A program made the position numbers and the translations under genes. From positions 1-17,208 of the forward strand of contig JALSPX010000051.1 of the NCBI GenBank assembly GCA_026985755.1: a stretch of 17,208 bases of DNA, written 5' to 3'. Of this stretch, positions 1-6,858 are shown piece by piece. Origin of the DNA: Sulfurovum sp. (GTDB lineage Bacteria > Campylobacterota > Campylobacteria > Campylobacterales > Sulfurovaceae). Under the pieces are notes generated by a model. The model was given only the letters and a program-made list of their open reading frames with translations, had not been told where the DNA came from and made no database searches. Positions within the stretch are counted from its first letter, which is position 1; the number at the start of each line of letters is the position of its first letter.

Positions 1-320
1 ACGGCGATAGAGCCAAGAATGAGTCTATCAATCCCAAGCTCCAAATACATCTTAATCGTCTCTTCATCACGTATACCTCCACCAAGTTCTAGCTTTAGGT
101 TACAGTTTTGGCGTATCTTTTTGATCTGTTCTAGGTTCTCTGGCTTCCCTGCAAAGGCACCATTGAGGTCAACAAGGTGTACCCATTCGCTTCCTAGCTC
201 TTCAAAGCGTTTAGCCACTTGCCACGGCTCATCACTATATATCTTCGCAGACTCCATGAGCCCTTTGCTTAGCCTTACGGCTTTTCCATCTTTGAGGTCT
301 ATGGCTGGTAGTATAGTCAT
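1..320 (-). CDS. hisA: Phosphoribosylformimino-AICAR-phosphate isomerase, 5' part only (HisA)
   Basis: HisA is the cytoplasmic TIM-barrel enzyme that isomerises ProFAR to PRFAR, the fourth step of histidine biosynthesis. The first 106 codons are in the window and the rest lies beyond the left edge. Visible are the N-terminal PAIDLKDG strand with the catalytic Asp8, the VDLNGAFAG segment at about residues 50-58, the phosphate-binding LELGGGIRD at about 77-85, and the start of the second phosphate-binding segment (LGSIA) at the cut. The ATG at 318-320 has a GGAGG ribosome binding site about 6 nt upstream, which fixes the start. hisH lies upstream on the same strand, 97 bp away, and HisH supplies ammonia for the next step, so the two are probably cotranscribed. 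The second catalytic Asp falls outside the window and cannot be checked. The family call is confident. Confidence 0.95.
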   Translation of the reverse strand, partial: MTILPAIDLKDGKAVRLSKGLMESAKIYSDEPWQVAKRFEELGSEWVHLVDLNGAFAGKPENLEQIKKIRQNCNLKLELGGGIRDEETIKMYLELGIDRLILGSIA

Positions 321-340
321 ATTTGACCTCCGTCAAACAT

Positions 341-373
341 GAAGTAGGAAGTAGGAAGTAGGAAGTAGGAGGT
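341..373. repeat. Heptamer tandem repeat (GAAGTAG) between hisH and hisA
   Basis: Four perfect head-to-tail copies of the 7-bp unit GAAGTAG occupy 341-368, followed by a degenerate fifth unit to about 373. The array lies in the 97-bp gap between the hisH stop and the hisA ribosome binding site, so it would be in the leader of the hisA part of the transcript. The rest of the gap (374-417) is AT-rich and I see no other structure in it. Short heptameric tandem arrays of this kind are known as a class in other bacteria, for example the STRR repeats of cyanobacteria. No function can be assigned from sequence. Confidence 0.9.
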
Positions 374-417
374 ATTGTGTTGTAATGTTTTTATATTTTG
401 ATATTTCATCTGTGTTC

Positions 418-1047
418 CTATAATTTTGCGAAATTTTCTATAATCTTTAGACCATTCTCATGGCTTTTTTCTGGGTGGGGCTGTATGCCGTAGATGTTGT
501 TGTTTTGTACAGCAGAGACAAACTCGTAGCCGTAGTGTGTTTTCCCTATAGCGTATCTGTCATCACATACAGCATGAAACGAGTGTACAAAATAGAGATA
601 AAAATCATCAGGAAGCCCTCTAAATAAATCATTTCTAATTTCTAATTTCTCATTTCTCATTTGGAATGTCTCATTCCACCCCATATGTGGTACTTTTAAG
701 GTATGGTCAAATTTGTTTTCATCAAAGGCGACTACTTTGCCAGGGATAAGCCCCAGACCTTCGGTGGTGCCGAACTCTTCGGAGCTTTCAAAAAGAAGCT
801 GCATCCCTAAACAGATGCCTAGCAGGGGTTTATCACTTTTGGCATAGGCGATGACTGCTTCATCCATGCCATTGCTTTTGAGATGATCCATGGCGTCACC
901 ATAGGCACCTACACCAGGTAAAATGAGTTTATCATACTGGCTAAGTTTGGACGGGTCACTCTCTAGCTTCGCATCTGCACCCACTTTTTTAAAAGCATTG
1001 ATAACGGAGGCTAAGTTACCCATGTTGTAATCGACGATTCCTATCAC
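418..1047 (-). CDS. hisH: Imidazole glycerol phosphate synthase, glutaminase subunit (HisH)
   Basis: HisH is the class-I glutamine amidotransferase subunit that feeds ammonia to HisF to make imidazole glycerol phosphate and AICAR. The 209-residue length is normal. The catalytic triad is visible: nucleophile Cys79 in GICLGMQLL, and His191 and Glu193 in QPHPEKS. The oxyanion-side PGVGAYGDAM at residues 44-53 and the interface HMGWNE at 121-126 are also present. The start is GTG at 1045-1047, preceded by AAGGAAA at suitable spacing, and the protein opens with the usual IGIVDYNMGN. Residues about 129-139 (MRNEKLEIRN) are encoded by a heptamer tandem repeat. The segment between GWN and the LF of LFRGLPD is 15 residues, against 9 in E. 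coli HisH as I recall it, so it looks like an in-frame insertion in a surface loop. Divergent from waaC. hisF is not in the window. Confidence 0.95.
   Translation of the reverse strand: MIGIVDYNMGNLASVINAFKKVGADAKLESDPSKLSQYDKLILPGVGAYGDAMDHLKSNGMDEAVIAYAKSDKPLLGICLGMQLLFESSEEFGTTEGLGLIPGKVVAFDENKFDHTLKVPHMGWNETFQMRNEKLEIRNDLFRGLPDDFYLYFVHSFHAVCDDRYAIGKTHYGYEFVSAVQNNNIYGIQPHPEKSHENGLKIIENFAKL
631..665. repeat. Heptamer tandem repeat inside the hisH coding sequence
   Basis: On the plus strand two copies of ATTTCTA (631-644) are followed by two of ATTTCTC (645-658) and a diverged fifth unit (659-665). On the coding (minus) strand this reads as GAGAAAT and TAGAAAT units translated in frame as MRNEKLEIRN. 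Three 7-bp units make 21 bp, or seven codons, so gains or losses of three units keep the frame. The array shares the 7-bp period, though not the unit sequence, of the intergenic array at 341-373. Confidence 0.9.
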
Positions 1048-1083
1048 GTAGATATTTCCTTTGCTTGCGTATTAATTATCGTG

Positions 1084-1089
1084 ATTATA
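1084..1089 (-). promoter_or_regulatory. Candidate -10 of the hisH promoter
   Basis: Read on the minus strand this is a perfect TATAAT, preceded by GGC, about 36 bp upstream of the hisH GTG start. That predicts a leader of roughly 30 nt carrying the AAGGAAA ribosome binding site. No convincing -35 is visible, which is usual for sigma-70 promoters in Campylobacterota. Confidence 0.55.
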
Positions 1090-1091
1090 GC

Positions 1092-1116
1092 CAATTTAAT
1101 TGAAGATATTTATCTT
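1092..1116. promoter_or_regulatory. Two adjacent small dyads between the divergent hisH and waaC promoters
   Basis: The first is CAATT-T-AATTG at 1092-1102, a perfect 5-bp inverted repeat with a 1-nt centre. The second is AAGATA-TT-TATCTT at 1103-1116, a perfect 6-bp inverted repeat with a 2-nt centre. They abut each other and sit between the two candidate -10 elements (1084-1089 minus, 1134-1139 plus), where an operator affecting both promoters could lie. AT-rich DNA makes short dyads common, so a regulatory role is only a possibility. Confidence 0.3.
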
Positions 1117-1133
1117 GGTTTAGAGTATTGTGG

Positions 1134-1139
1134 TAAAAT
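1134..1139 (+). promoter_or_regulatory. Candidate -10 of the waaC operon promoter
   Basis: TAAAAT preceded by TGG, with an AT-rich, T-tract-bearing upstream stretch, lies 25 bp before the waaC start. The ribosome binding site GAGGAGA at 1154-1160 lies between it and the ATG. This would drive the ten-gene plus-strand operon. Confidence 0.5.
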
Positions 1140-1164
1140 ACGATAAATTTAGTGAGGAGAGTAT

Positions 1165-2157
1165 ATGAAAGTAGCCATAGTAAAACTCTCTGCGATGGGT
1201 GATATTATTCATGCAATGGTTGCATTACAATATCTCAAAAAGTCTAATCCTACCTTACAAATAGACTGGATAGTGGAACAAGGTTTTGCCTCTGTACTTG
1301 AAGGTAATCCGCATATAAACAACATTTTACCTGTAAATCTCAAAGCGATTAAAAAAGATAGATTTAAAATTTTTCAAGAGATTAAACGTGTAAAAAAGTA
1401 TGCACAAAATCACTATGATTTGATAATAGATGCACAAGGCTTGTTGAAGTCTGCTGTAACAGCGAAACTTTTAGGCAAAAATAGAGCAGGGTTCTCAAAA
1501 GGTTCTATACGTGAGGGGATAGCCTCTTATTTTTATTCCCAAAAAGTAGAGATAGCCTATGATGCAAACACCATCGATAGAAATGCAAAAGTAATGAGCG
1601 AACCTTTGGGGGTGCAGATTACACAGCAGATGATCCTAGACAAAGAGCCATTTTTATTTTATAAGGATACTGAGGTACTATCGGAACTTAGTCGTGAAAA
1701 AAAGAATATTATCTTTGTCATAGGCTCTACATGGGAGAGCCGAAATTATCCTAAAGAGAAATTTGTGCAGATAGCCGATGCATTGGAGCAAAATGTCCTT
1801 GTGGCATGGGGGAGTGAAGAGGAGAGAGTAAAAGCAGAGTGGATAGCATCGCAATCTCATTTTGCAACACTCTTGCCCAAAATAAACCTAAACGCACTTA
1901 AGGCGATGATAGCAGGCTCAGACCTACTCATAGGAAACGATACGGGACCTACACATATGGCATGGGGATTAAATAGACCCTCAATTACTATTTTTGGACC
2001 TACGCCTGTGAACCGTGTCTATCAAACATCGATCAATAAAATAGTAAACTCTAGCAGTAAAGTCAACCACTATAAACTAAACAAAGAGGACTACTCTATA
2101 GCAGAAATAGAGGTAGATAAAATAGTAGAGCTTGCCAAAGGTCTGTTGTATGCTTGA
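1165..2157 (+). CDS. waaC: Lipopolysaccharide heptosyltransferase I (WaaC)
   Basis: WaaC transfers the first L-glycero-D-manno-heptose from ADP-heptose onto Kdo in the inner core of LPS, at the cytoplasmic face of the inner membrane. The 330-residue protein has the GT9 two-domain pattern. The N-terminal segment KLSAMGDIIHA carries Asp13 of the acceptor site, and IDAQGLLKS lies at about 88-96. The nucleotide-sugar domain opens with VIGSTWESRNYPKEKF-type sequence at about 185-200 and contains the conserved GNDTGPTHMAWGL at 257-269, followed by IFGPT. The ATG has a strong GAGGAGA site 4 nt upstream. It is the first gene of the operon and overlaps waaM by 8 bp; the waaC-waaM order is that of Campylobacter LOS loci. 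The gmhB gene for its donor precursor is in the same window. No second heptosyltransferase (WaaF) is present here. Confidence 0.95.
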   Translation: MKVAIVKLSAMGDIIHAMVALQYLKKSNPTLQIDWIVEQGFASVLEGNPHINNILPVNLKAIKKDRFKIFQEIKRVKKYAQNHYDLIIDAQGLLKSAVTAKLLGKNRAGFSKGSIREGIASYFYSQKVEIAYDANTIDRNAKVMSEPLGVQITQQMILDKEPFLFYKDTEVLSELSREKKNIIFVIGSTWESRNYPKEKFVQIADALEQNVLVAWGSEEERVKAEWIASQSHFATLLPKINLNALKAMIAGSDLLIGNDTGPTHMAWGLNRPSITIFGPTPVNRVYQTSINKIVNSSSKVNHYKLNKEDYSIAEIEVDKIVELAKGLLYA

Positions 2158-3040
2158 CTATTTTTATCTAGGGATATACAAGTTTTTTTCTTTGCTGTTA
2201 AAAATATTGCCTGCAAGTTTTGTAAAAAAAATGATGTGGGCTATAGCATGGATAGCTTATCAGATATCCTCCAAGCACAGAAAAATCATATATCAAAATT
2301 TGGAACTGGCTTTCCCAAATCGATACAATCAAGATGAAAAAAAAGAGATAAGTATCCATGCATTTATGAATTTGCTGGATACGGTCTTTGGTATTATGAA
2401 ACGTGATGGTATGCAAAAAAGTGATGTATTAAAAAATATCTTATTTGAAGGTGAAGAGATTATAGAAGCCTACCAAAAAGAAGGCAAACAATTTATTTTA
2501 CTTGCAGGGCATTATGGAAATTGGGAACTTCTTTCTCAAGCAATAGCGATAAGATTTGATTTTATTTTAGTAGGTGTAGGGAGACAATTAGATTCTGCAG
2601 TGATGGATAAAGTACTTAAAGAAAATAGGGAGCGTTTTAATGTAGAAATGGTCTATAAAAAGGGGGCAATGAAGAGTTGTATTAAGATGATTAATCAAAA
2701 TAAAATTGTAGGGATTATGATAGATCAGGCGATACGAAAAAACCAATCCATAGATGTGGATTTTTTTGCAAAGAGGGCAACACATACACCTTTGGCATCT
2801 ATCCTCTCTCGTAAATTTGGATTGGATCTTATCCCCGCATATATACATACAGATGATTATAAAGTATATACAGTAAAAATATTACCACCCATAAAAACAC
2901 GTAAGACAGAAAATAAAGAGGAAGATTTGGCTATACTAACGCAACAGCAAGCCGATAGTACTGAGGAGATTATACGCATAGATCCCAAGCAGTGGTTTTG
3001 GATGCATAAGCGATGGAAAGGGTTTGATAATCTAACATGA
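2150..3040 (+). CDS. waaM: Lipid A late acyltransferase (HtrB/LpxL family, WaaM)
   Basis: This family adds a secondary acyl chain from acyl-ACP to the Kdo-lipid A precursor at the inner membrane. The 296-residue length is normal. The catalytic HX4E motif is clear as HYGNWE, His121 to Glu126. A hydrophobic N-terminal anchor lies at about residues 8-42. Further family blocks are GIMIDQ at about 189-194, FAKRATHTPLASILSRK, and the C-terminal IDPKQWFWMHKRWKG. I start at ATG 2150, 8 bp inside waaC, with AAAGG upstream. An in-frame TTG at 2132 would add six residues but has no better support. The stop overlaps the next gene by an ATGA. Which acyl chain and which lipid A position it uses cannot be told; other members (LpxM) remain possible. 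Confidence 0.92.
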   Translation: MLDYFYLGIYKFFSLLLKILPASFVKKMMWAIAWIAYQISSKHRKIIYQNLELAFPNRYNQDEKKEISIHAFMNLLDTVFGIMKRDGMQKSDVLKNILFEGEEIIEAYQKEGKQFILLAGHYGNWELLSQAIAIRFDFILVGVGRQLDSAVMDKVLKENRERFNVEMVYKKGAMKSCIKMINQNKIVGIMIDQAIRKNQSIDVDFFAKRATHTPLASILSRKFGLDLIPAYIHTDDYKVYTVKILPPIKTRKTENKEEDLAILTQQQADSTEEIIRIDPKQWFWMHKRWKGFDNLT

Positions 3041-4164
3041 AAGAACACTTTTTAGATCAAGACAAAATCGCTTTATTTGCTTTTCGAAATAGTCAAAAAA
3101 CTTTTTTTCTCAATATTTTGGAATCATGTAAAGATACAAACTTGCATATTCTCTCTACAAAACAAGCTTTTATGATCTCTTTTAAAGCCTTCAAAGCATT
3201 TAAAAATATAAATTTAGTACCTGCATATCGTTTTGGTATAGATGAGTTTTATATTAAATCAGGGCTTAAACTTCCAAAACTTTTTGTAAGGGCGTATTTT
3301 GGTTTTTTTTCACGGTTGAATTTTTTGAGATATTATGCATTGTTAGATAGAGGATATACCAAAATGCTTCTGTGGAATGGTGGTAAATTTAGACAGCTTA
3401 TCGCCTTGGAAGTAGCAAAAATATTGCAAATAAAAGTCTATTTTTTTGAAAATGGTCTCTTGCCAAATACTATCGTTTTTGATGAAAAAGGGATTAACGC
3501 TAACAACTCTGTACCTAGAGATATTAAATTTTTTGAAATATATACATCAGATATTTCGCTTCCTTCTACTCTTGTACCCAGAGTAGGAAAAAATAGAGAG
3601 ATATTTAAAGGCAAAAAGCAGCCACTTCCTGCAAACTATATTTTTATTCCTTTTCAAGTGGATTATGATACGCAGATTATTTCACACTCTCCGTGGATAA
3701 AAAATATGAGAATGTTATTTTCAGTGATTGAAAAAATAGCTCAGAGAAGTCATTATCATTTTATTTTTAAAGAGCATCCTTCTAGTGGCATAGCGTATTT
3801 AGATTTGCATGAAAAGGCTAAAAGATATGAAAATATAAGTTTTCGCAATACACATACAACCCAAGAGCTTATAGAAAGGGCATCTACAGTCATTACAGTC
3901 AATTCAACAGTAGGGGTCGAAGCTCTGCTTTTTCATAAAAAGGTGATAGTGCTAGGTGATGCATTTTATGGCATAGAAGGAATCACTTTTTTAGCACAAA
4001 ATGAAGATGATTTACTGTCAAAAATAGAGGAGATTGATACATTGTCTCTTGATACTGTGTTGATAGATAATTTTTTAAAATATCTATACCATGACTATTT
4101 AGTCCCCCAAAATGATGAAATGTATCAGATCTTTTGCCATAAAATGACAAAAAATAGACTATAA
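3037..4164 (+). CDS. KpsS-like capsule-synthesis-family glycosyltransferase (probable Kdo transferase)
   Basis: The 375-residue protein has the hallmarks of the capsule polysaccharide synthesis family that includes KpsS and KpsC (Capsule_synth). These are LLWNGGK at 111-117 and FENGLLPNT at 137-145 followed by DEKGINANNSVPRD; then FIPFQVDYDTQI at 203-214, KEHP at 245-248 and VNSTVGVEALL at 288-298 in the nucleotide-binding half. Known members are beta-Kdo transferases that build the Kdo linker of group 2 capsules. Here it lies between lipid A and core genes, with ATGA overlap to waaM and no other kps genes in the window, so a role in adding Kdo or a related sugar to the LPS core or a surface glycan is an inference. 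No signal peptide or membrane span is evident. The gene is visibly A/T-rich, with an 8-T run at 3303-3310. The family is fairly sure; the acceptor is unknown. Confidence 0.75.
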   Translation: MKEHFLDQDKIALFAFRNSQKTFFLNILESCKDTNLHILSTKQAFMISFKAFKAFKNINLVPAYRFGIDEFYIKSGLKLPKLFVRAYFGFFSRLNFLRYYALLDRGYTKMLLWNGGKFRQLIALEVAKILQIKVYFFENGLLPNTIVFDEKGINANNSVPRDIKFFEIYTSDISLPSTLVPRVGKNREIFKGKKQPLPANYIFIPFQVDYDTQIISHSPWIKNMRMLFSVIEKIAQRSHYHFIFKEHPSSGIAYLDLHEKAKRYENISFRNTHTTQELIERASTVITVNSTVGVEALLFHKKVIVLGDAFYGIEGITFLAQNEDDLLSKIEEIDTLSLDTVLIDNFLKYLYHDYLVPQNDEMYQIFCHKMTKNRL

Positions 4165-4183
4165 TGTCAACAAAAGGAATAGA

Positions 4184-5398
4184 GTGGCTTTCGATAGTAT
4201 AAATATAAACTTTCATAAACTTGTTAATTATATGATTGTTGCATATGCATTTGTATTGCCACTCTCTAGAGCAGGCGTTGTGCTCATTTCTGTGCTCTTG
4301 ATTGTGCTTTGGCTCTTAGAAGGTCATTTTAGAAGAAAGTATTTTTTACTCTCAAAGAGTAAAATTATTATGGCTATAGCCCTGTTTATTCTATACAATG
4401 TCATCTCTTTTTTCTGGAGTGACAATCTCAACAATGCTTTTGAATATGTAAAAAAATATTGGTATTTCTTTCCTATGCTTGTTATTTTCACTTCTATAAA
4501 AAAAGAGTATATACCCAAGACGATATCTGCATTTATCTTGGGTATGTTTGTGAGTGAAATCATTGCATATGGCGTATTCTTTGAGTTGTGGCACTATCGT
4601 AAAGCTACACCACAAAATCCTACACCCTTTATGCATCATATAGAGTATAGCATCTTCCTTGCTTTTACTTCTTTGGTACTGTTGGGACGTATTTTTAGAG
4701 AAGAGGCTATTCGATATAAAATATTTTACAGTATATTCTTCATTACTATCACGGGCAATCTCTTTTTGACTGCAGGGCGTACAGGGCAACTGGCATTTAT
4801 TTTGGGGCTTTTTGTGTTGGCAATGGTGAGTTTTAAAAACAAAATCAAGGCGCTTTTTATTTTTGCTGTTTTGAGCGTGAGTCTCTTGGGTCTTGCGTTT
4901 ACATGGAGTAACACTTTTCATGATCGTATCATCACAGCGAAGCGTAGTTTGGTGAATGTGGCAGAGCAGGGCAACTATTGTACTTCATGGGGGAGTCGTA
5001 TAGGTGCTTGGAAAGTGTCGCGTGATATTATTGAGGGTTATCCTATTATAGGTATTGGTATTGATGACAATATGCAAGCATTTTATAGGCTTATTGGTTC
5101 AAAATACCCTGAAATGATATGTGGCGGGAATACATTGGTACACATGCATAATCAATATTTACAGATATTGACACAAACGGGGTTAGTGGGATTATTTCTC
5201 TTTTTGGCAATATTCTTTTATATAGCAAAACTAGAGATAAGAAATAAGGAATATAAACAGATGAAAGCAATTTATCTGAGTGTTACGCTTTTTGCATTTG
5301 TCTCTGAAGTGTTGCTTCATAGACAGTTTGGTATGGCTCTTTTTGCGTTGATTGTGGGGATATTATTAGCACAACATAGGGTAGAGAATGAAGCTTAA
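4184..5398 (+). CDS. waaL: O-antigen ligase, WaaL-like (Wzy_C family membrane protein)
   Basis: WaaL-type ligases transfer undecaprenyl-diphosphate-linked glycan onto lipid A-core at the periplasmic face of the inner membrane. The 404-residue protein is strongly hydrophobic, with about ten to twelve predicted spans in its two halves and a large loop at about 242-325. The conserved loop residues are present: Arg199 in TAGRTG, and His322 in HMHNQYLQILTQTGLVG, the motif of the Wzy_C domain. The GTG start at 4184 has AAAGGA 5-10 nt upstream, and 19 bp separate it from the previous gene, the only real gap in the operon. The 3' end overlaps the kinase gene by 11 bp. An O-antigen polymerase (Wzy) shares the fold and cannot be excluded. 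The core-gene context favours a ligase, and WbaP in this window provides a matching lipid-linked route. Confidence 0.85.
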   Translation: MAFDSININFHKLVNYMIVAYAFVLPLSRAGVVLISVLLIVLWLLEGHFRRKYFLLSKSKIIMAIALFILYNVISFFWSDNLNNAFEYVKKYWYFFPMLVIFTSIKKEYIPKTISAFILGMFVSEIIAYGVFFELWHYRKATPQNPTPFMHHIEYSIFLAFTSLVLLGRIFREEAIRYKIFYSIFFITITGNLFLTAGRTGQLAFILGLFVLAMVSFKNKIKALFIFAVLSVSLLGLAFTWSNTFHDRIITAKRSLVNVAEQGNYCTSWGSRIGAWKVSRDIIEGYPIIGIGIDDNMQAFYRLIGSKYPEMICGGNTLVHMHNQYLQILTQTGLVGLFLFLAIFFYIAKLEIRNKEYKQMKAIYLSVTLFAFVSEVLLHRQFGMALFALIVGILLAQHRVENEA

Positions 5399-6128
5399 AG
5401 TATTAGATGAAAGATATAGGAGTCTGCTACAGAAGATAAGAGAACATTTTCATGAAGCAAAACAGAGTATCTGGGATAAAAGAAATAAGATAAAGATTGT
5501 GCACTTTGGAGACAAAGAGATAACAGTAAAGTTGTTTAAGACGCCACATATGATTAACAAATTAGCGTATACCTTTGTTCGTCCATCAAAGGCAGCACGC
5601 TCTTATGAAAATAGTCTGCGTATCGAAGCGTTTGTTCCTTTGCCTATAGGATATGTTGAGTATAAAAAATTTGGACTACTCCATGACAGCTATTTTGTAT
5701 CTGAACACTATGCATACGACTTTACAATTAGAGAGCCACTAACCCAAAGTGGATTCCCTGATAAAGAGACTATCTACAGAGAGTTTGCTAAATTTACTTA
5801 TGCATTACATGAAAAAAATGTAGAACATTTAGATTATTCTCCTGGTAATATTTTGATTAAGAAAATTTCTAAAAAACAATACGAATTTAAAGTGATAGAT
5901 GTCAACAGAATGAAATTTAGAGACCTTACTATGCAAGAGCGCTTAGAAAATTTTGCGAAACTTTGGGCAGATGATGAAGATTTGAGTATCATTATCAGTG
6001 CCTATACCCAAATGTGTGGTGGGGATAGAACTAAGGCAATAGAGATAGCACGCAAGGCTTCTCAGCAACACAAAGAGAAAACAAATTTAAAGAAAAAACT
6101 TAAAGGTAAAAAAGTTGTCTCTTCCTAA
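5388..6128 (+). CDS. Lipopolysaccharide core kinase (Kdo kinase/WaaP-like family)
   Basis: The 246-residue protein has a small protein-kinase-like fold typical of sugar kinases that phosphorylate Kdo (KdkA) or heptose (WaaP). An ATP-binding lysine, Lys48, sits in ITVKLF. The catalytic loop is HLDYSPGNIL at 147-156, with Asp149 and Asn154 in HxDxxxxN spacing. The Mg-binding Asp171 is in VIDVNRM, replacing the DFG of ordinary kinases. The C-terminus (about 225-246) is a lysine-rich tail, consistent with contact to anionic membrane or LPS. The ATG at 5388 lies 11 bp inside waaL, and the 3' end overlaps the next gene by 14 bp. Next to a KpsS-like transferase and waaC, the most likely substrate is inner-core Kdo or heptose; which one cannot be decided from sequence. 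Confidence 0.8.
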   Translation: MKLKVLDERYRSLLQKIREHFHEAKQSIWDKRNKIKIVHFGDKEITVKLFKTPHMINKLAYTFVRPSKAARSYENSLRIEAFVPLPIGYVEYKKFGLLHDSYFVSEHYAYDFTIREPLTQSGFPDKETIYREFAKFTYALHEKNVEHLDYSPGNILIKKISKKQYEFKVIDVNRMKFRDLTMQERLENFAKLWADDEDLSIIISAYTQMCGGDRTKAIEIARKASQQHKEKTNLKKKLKGKKVVSS

Positions 6129-6858
6129 TATTTCTGTTGTCGTGATAGCTAAAAATGCAGAAGAAACCATAAAAGCGTGTCTGGATGCTTTACGGACTTT
6201 TGATGAAGTGATACTCTATTTAAATGACTCTTCAGACAGTACGGAACAGATTGCTTTGCATTATAGCAATGTCAAGATTGTCAAAGGTACATTTGTAGGT
6301 TTTGGAGAGACCAAAAATATCGCAGCCAGTTATGCTAAAAATGATTGGATACTCTCCTTGGACAGTGATGAGATAGTAAATCGAGAACTCATAGAAGAGA
6401 TAAAACATCTTGATCTCAGTAAAACCAATAGGATATACCAAATTAAAAGAGAGAACTATTTTCTAGGGTATAAAACGCAAAGTAAAGATATCATCACGCG
6501 ACTATATCATAAAAAGTATACCCAATTAGACAAAAATACTGTGCATGAAAAGGTAATCATTCCCATGGACAGTGAAGTAATAGTGCTAGAAACAAGTTTC
6601 AAGCATTTAAATATTATACATATTAATCAAACATTGACAAAAATCATAAAATATACTGATTTGGGTGCAGAAAACAAAAAAATGTGTTTTTTCTCCGTAG
6701 TGATTGCCAAGGCACTGTTTGGATTTTTTAAAACCTATTTTATTCAAGGTAATATCCTCAGAGGTTGGGTAGGTTTTGCTCTGGCAATCAATACAGCCAA
6801 CAAGCGTTATTACAAATACATCAAACAATTTATCAATTGTAAAGAAGATAAAAAATGA
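6115..6858 (+). CDS. GT2 glycosyltransferase, WaaE/KdtX-like LPS core enzyme
   Basis: The 247-residue GT-A-fold glycosyltransferase starts with the family strand ISVVVIAKNAEETI (6-19). It carries LNDSSDSTEQIA at 36-47 and FVGFGETKNIAASYAKNDW at about 60-78, and the metal-binding LSLDSDEI at 80-87 with Asp83/Asp85. The pattern matches the WaaE group, which adds beta-linked glucose to heptose I of the LPS inner core. The C-terminal part, with FFKTYFIQGN and a GWVGFALAINTA helix, is the usual membrane-associating end of that group. The start is TTG at 6115, with AAAGG about 8 nt upstream, 14 bp inside the kinase gene. The stop overlaps the epimerase by ATGA. The sugar donor and acceptor are inferred from family and position only. 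Confidence 0.82.
   Translation: MSLPNISVVVIAKNAEETIKACLDALRTFDEVILYLNDSSDSTEQIALHYSNVKIVKGTFVGFGETKNIAASYAKNDWILSLDSDEIVNRELIEEIKHLDLSKTNRIYQIKRENYFLGYKTQSKDIITRLYHKKYTQLDKNTVHEKVIIPMDSEVIVLETSFKHLNIIHINQTLTKIIKYTDLGAENKKMCFFSVVIAKALFGFFKTYFIQGNILRGWVGFALAINTANKRYYKYIKQFINCKEDKK

Noticed and set aside
19..342. Open frame of 107 codons on the plus strand
   Set aside because: It is antisense to hisA, whose minus-strand translation matches the family from the start codon onward. The plus-strand product is serine-rich and resembles nothing.
2224..2344. Two runs of eight A in waaM (near 2224-2231 and 2337-2344), and an eight-T run at 3303-3310, as phase-variation tracts
   Set aside because: They are short, fall in Lys and Phe codons, and are expected in AT-rich genes. 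No long G or C tract of the kind used for phase variation in Campylobacter is present; the longest G run noticed is six, at 15246-15251.
4391..4921. Open frame of 176 codons on the minus strand
   Set aside because: It lies fully inside the waaL-like gene on the opposite strand, has no ribosome binding site, and gives a low-complexity Lys/His/Cys-rich product.
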